DNA of 5,150 bases. Origin: Rhizobium sp. LCM 4573 (GTDB taxonomy: Bacteria > Pseudomonadota > Alphaproteobacteria > Rhizobiales > Rhizobiaceae). Shown here piece by piece: positions 4,639 through 5,150 of the stretch. Where the stretch lies: assembly GCF_001854865.1 (NCBI RefSeq), contig NZ_MDDW01000001.1, forward strand, positions 549,744 to 554,893. The letters run 5' to 3'. A program made the position numbers and the translations under genes. The notes under the pieces were generated by a model. It was not told the DNA's origin. It made no database searches and worked only from the letters and a program-made list of their open reading frames with translations. The first letter of the stretch is position 1. The number at the start of each line of letters is the position of its first letter.

Positions 4639-5150
4639 ATGACCATCAGGACGATCGGCATCATCGGCGGCGGACAATTGGGCCGCATGCTTGCCGTCGC
4701 CGCCGCAAGGCTGAATTTCCGCACCGTCATCCTCGAGCCGCAGCCGGACTGTCCGGCCGCCCAAGTGGCGAACGAACAGATCGCCGCCGCCTATGACGAT
4801 CCCGCCGCTCTTGCCGAACTCGCGCGCCGCTCGGACGTCGTGACCTATGAATTCGAGAACGTGCCGGTCACCGCCGCCGAAGCGTTGCAGAAGACGGTTC
4901 CCGTCTATCCGCCCGCCAAGGCGCTGGAGGTCTCCCAGGACCGGCTGACCGAGAAGACATTTCTCAATGCCTGCGGCATCGAGACGGCGAAGTTCCATGC
5001 CGTCGGCAGCCAGGCCGACCTCGAAGCGGCGCTTGCTGATTTCGGCGGCAAGGGCGTGCTGAAGACCCGCCGCCTGGGCTATGACGGCAAGGGCCAGCGC
5101 GTCTTCCGCTCCGCAGCCGACGATCCGGCAGGGACATTTGAGGCCCTGGG
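4639..5150 (+). CDS. purK: N5-carboxyaminoimidazole ribonucleotide synthase (PurK), 3' end outside window
   Basis: The first 170 codons of an ATP-grasp enzyme, roughly the N-terminal half of a usual 350-370 residue protein. It makes N5-CAIR from AIR, bicarbonate and ATP, the substrate of PurE. Residues 5-17 (TIGIIGGGQLGRM) form the N-terminal nucleotide-fold loop. TYEFENVP (69-76) is the PurK signature, followed by YPPAKALEVSQDRLTEKTFL (90-109) with the conserved Q-D-R-x-x-x-K. GVLKTRRLGYDGKGQ (139-153) is the ATP-grasp phosphate loop; E. coli has RRTGGYDGRGQ at this point. The ATG at 4639 is 21 bases after purE. The ribosome binding site is weak (GAGAG at 4624-4628), so translation may depend partly on ribosomes leaving purE. 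No frameshift is seen up to the window edge. Confidence 0.95.
   Translation, partial: MTIRTIGIIGGGQLGRMLAVAAARLNFRTVILEPQPDCPAAQVANEQIAAAYDDPAALAELARRSDVVTYEFENVPVTAAEALQKTVPVYPPAKALEVSQDRLTEKTFLNACGIETAKFHAVGSQADLEAALADFGGKGVLKTRRLGYDGKGQRVFRSAADDPAGTFEAL

Noticed and set aside
4102..4998. Minus-strand open frame of 298 codons opposite purE and purK
   Set aside because: It mirrors the codons of two clear purine genes; the His/Gly/Arg-rich translation shows no domain.

Overview
The window looks like chromosome of an alphaproteobacterium of the order Hyphomicrobiales, most likely Rhizobiaceae (Rhizobium, Agrobacterium or Ensifer type). The reasons are the high GC content, the purE-purK pair preceded by small DUF465 genes, a ThiE-like gene coupled to a Sel1-repeat gene, and an intergenic element at about 2920-3026 that resembles, from memory, the mosaic repeats scattered through rhizobial genomes. 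The genus call is inference; no search was possible.

Layout, left to right. (1) 1-935, plus strand: the 3' part of an SdpR-type ArsR repressor gene, overlapping by 4 bases a six-helix SdpI-family membrane protein gene. (2) 936-1001: a short convergent junction. (3) 1002-2839, minus strand: a two-gene operon in which a ThiE/TenI-superfamily gene is followed, through a TGATG stop/start overlap, by an exported Sel1-repeat protein gene. (4) 2840-3116: a regulatory gap holding the RIME-like palindromic element and a weak candidate thiE promoter. (5) 3117-3377, plus strand: a small ArsR-type repressor gene that is short at its C-terminus and ends inside a strong inverted repeat. (6) 3502-3678, minus strand: a 58-residue DUF465 (YdcH-like) gene, easily missed because it is so short. 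(7) 3909-5150, plus strand: a second DUF465 gene, purE (complete) and purK (5' half, cut by the window edge), closely spaced and probably one operon.

How the genes work together: PurK and PurE make CAIR from AIR in two steps of de novo purine synthesis. SdpR and SdpI form a regulator/membrane-protein unit of the kind known from Bacillus toxin immunity, here with no visible toxin gene. The ThiE-like protein and the Sel1 protein are translationally coupled but have no obvious shared pathway. The ThiE-like protein lacks several residues of true thiamine phosphate synthases and its leader has no recognisable TPP riboswitch, so a role in thiamine synthesis is doubtful.

I found no CRISPR array, tRNA, rRNA, insertion sequence or clear defence system. 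Most of the window is ordinary core genome. The most interesting points are the divergent DUF465 pair beside purEK, the degenerate ThiE-like protein, the RIME-like repeat and the truncated ArsR gene.
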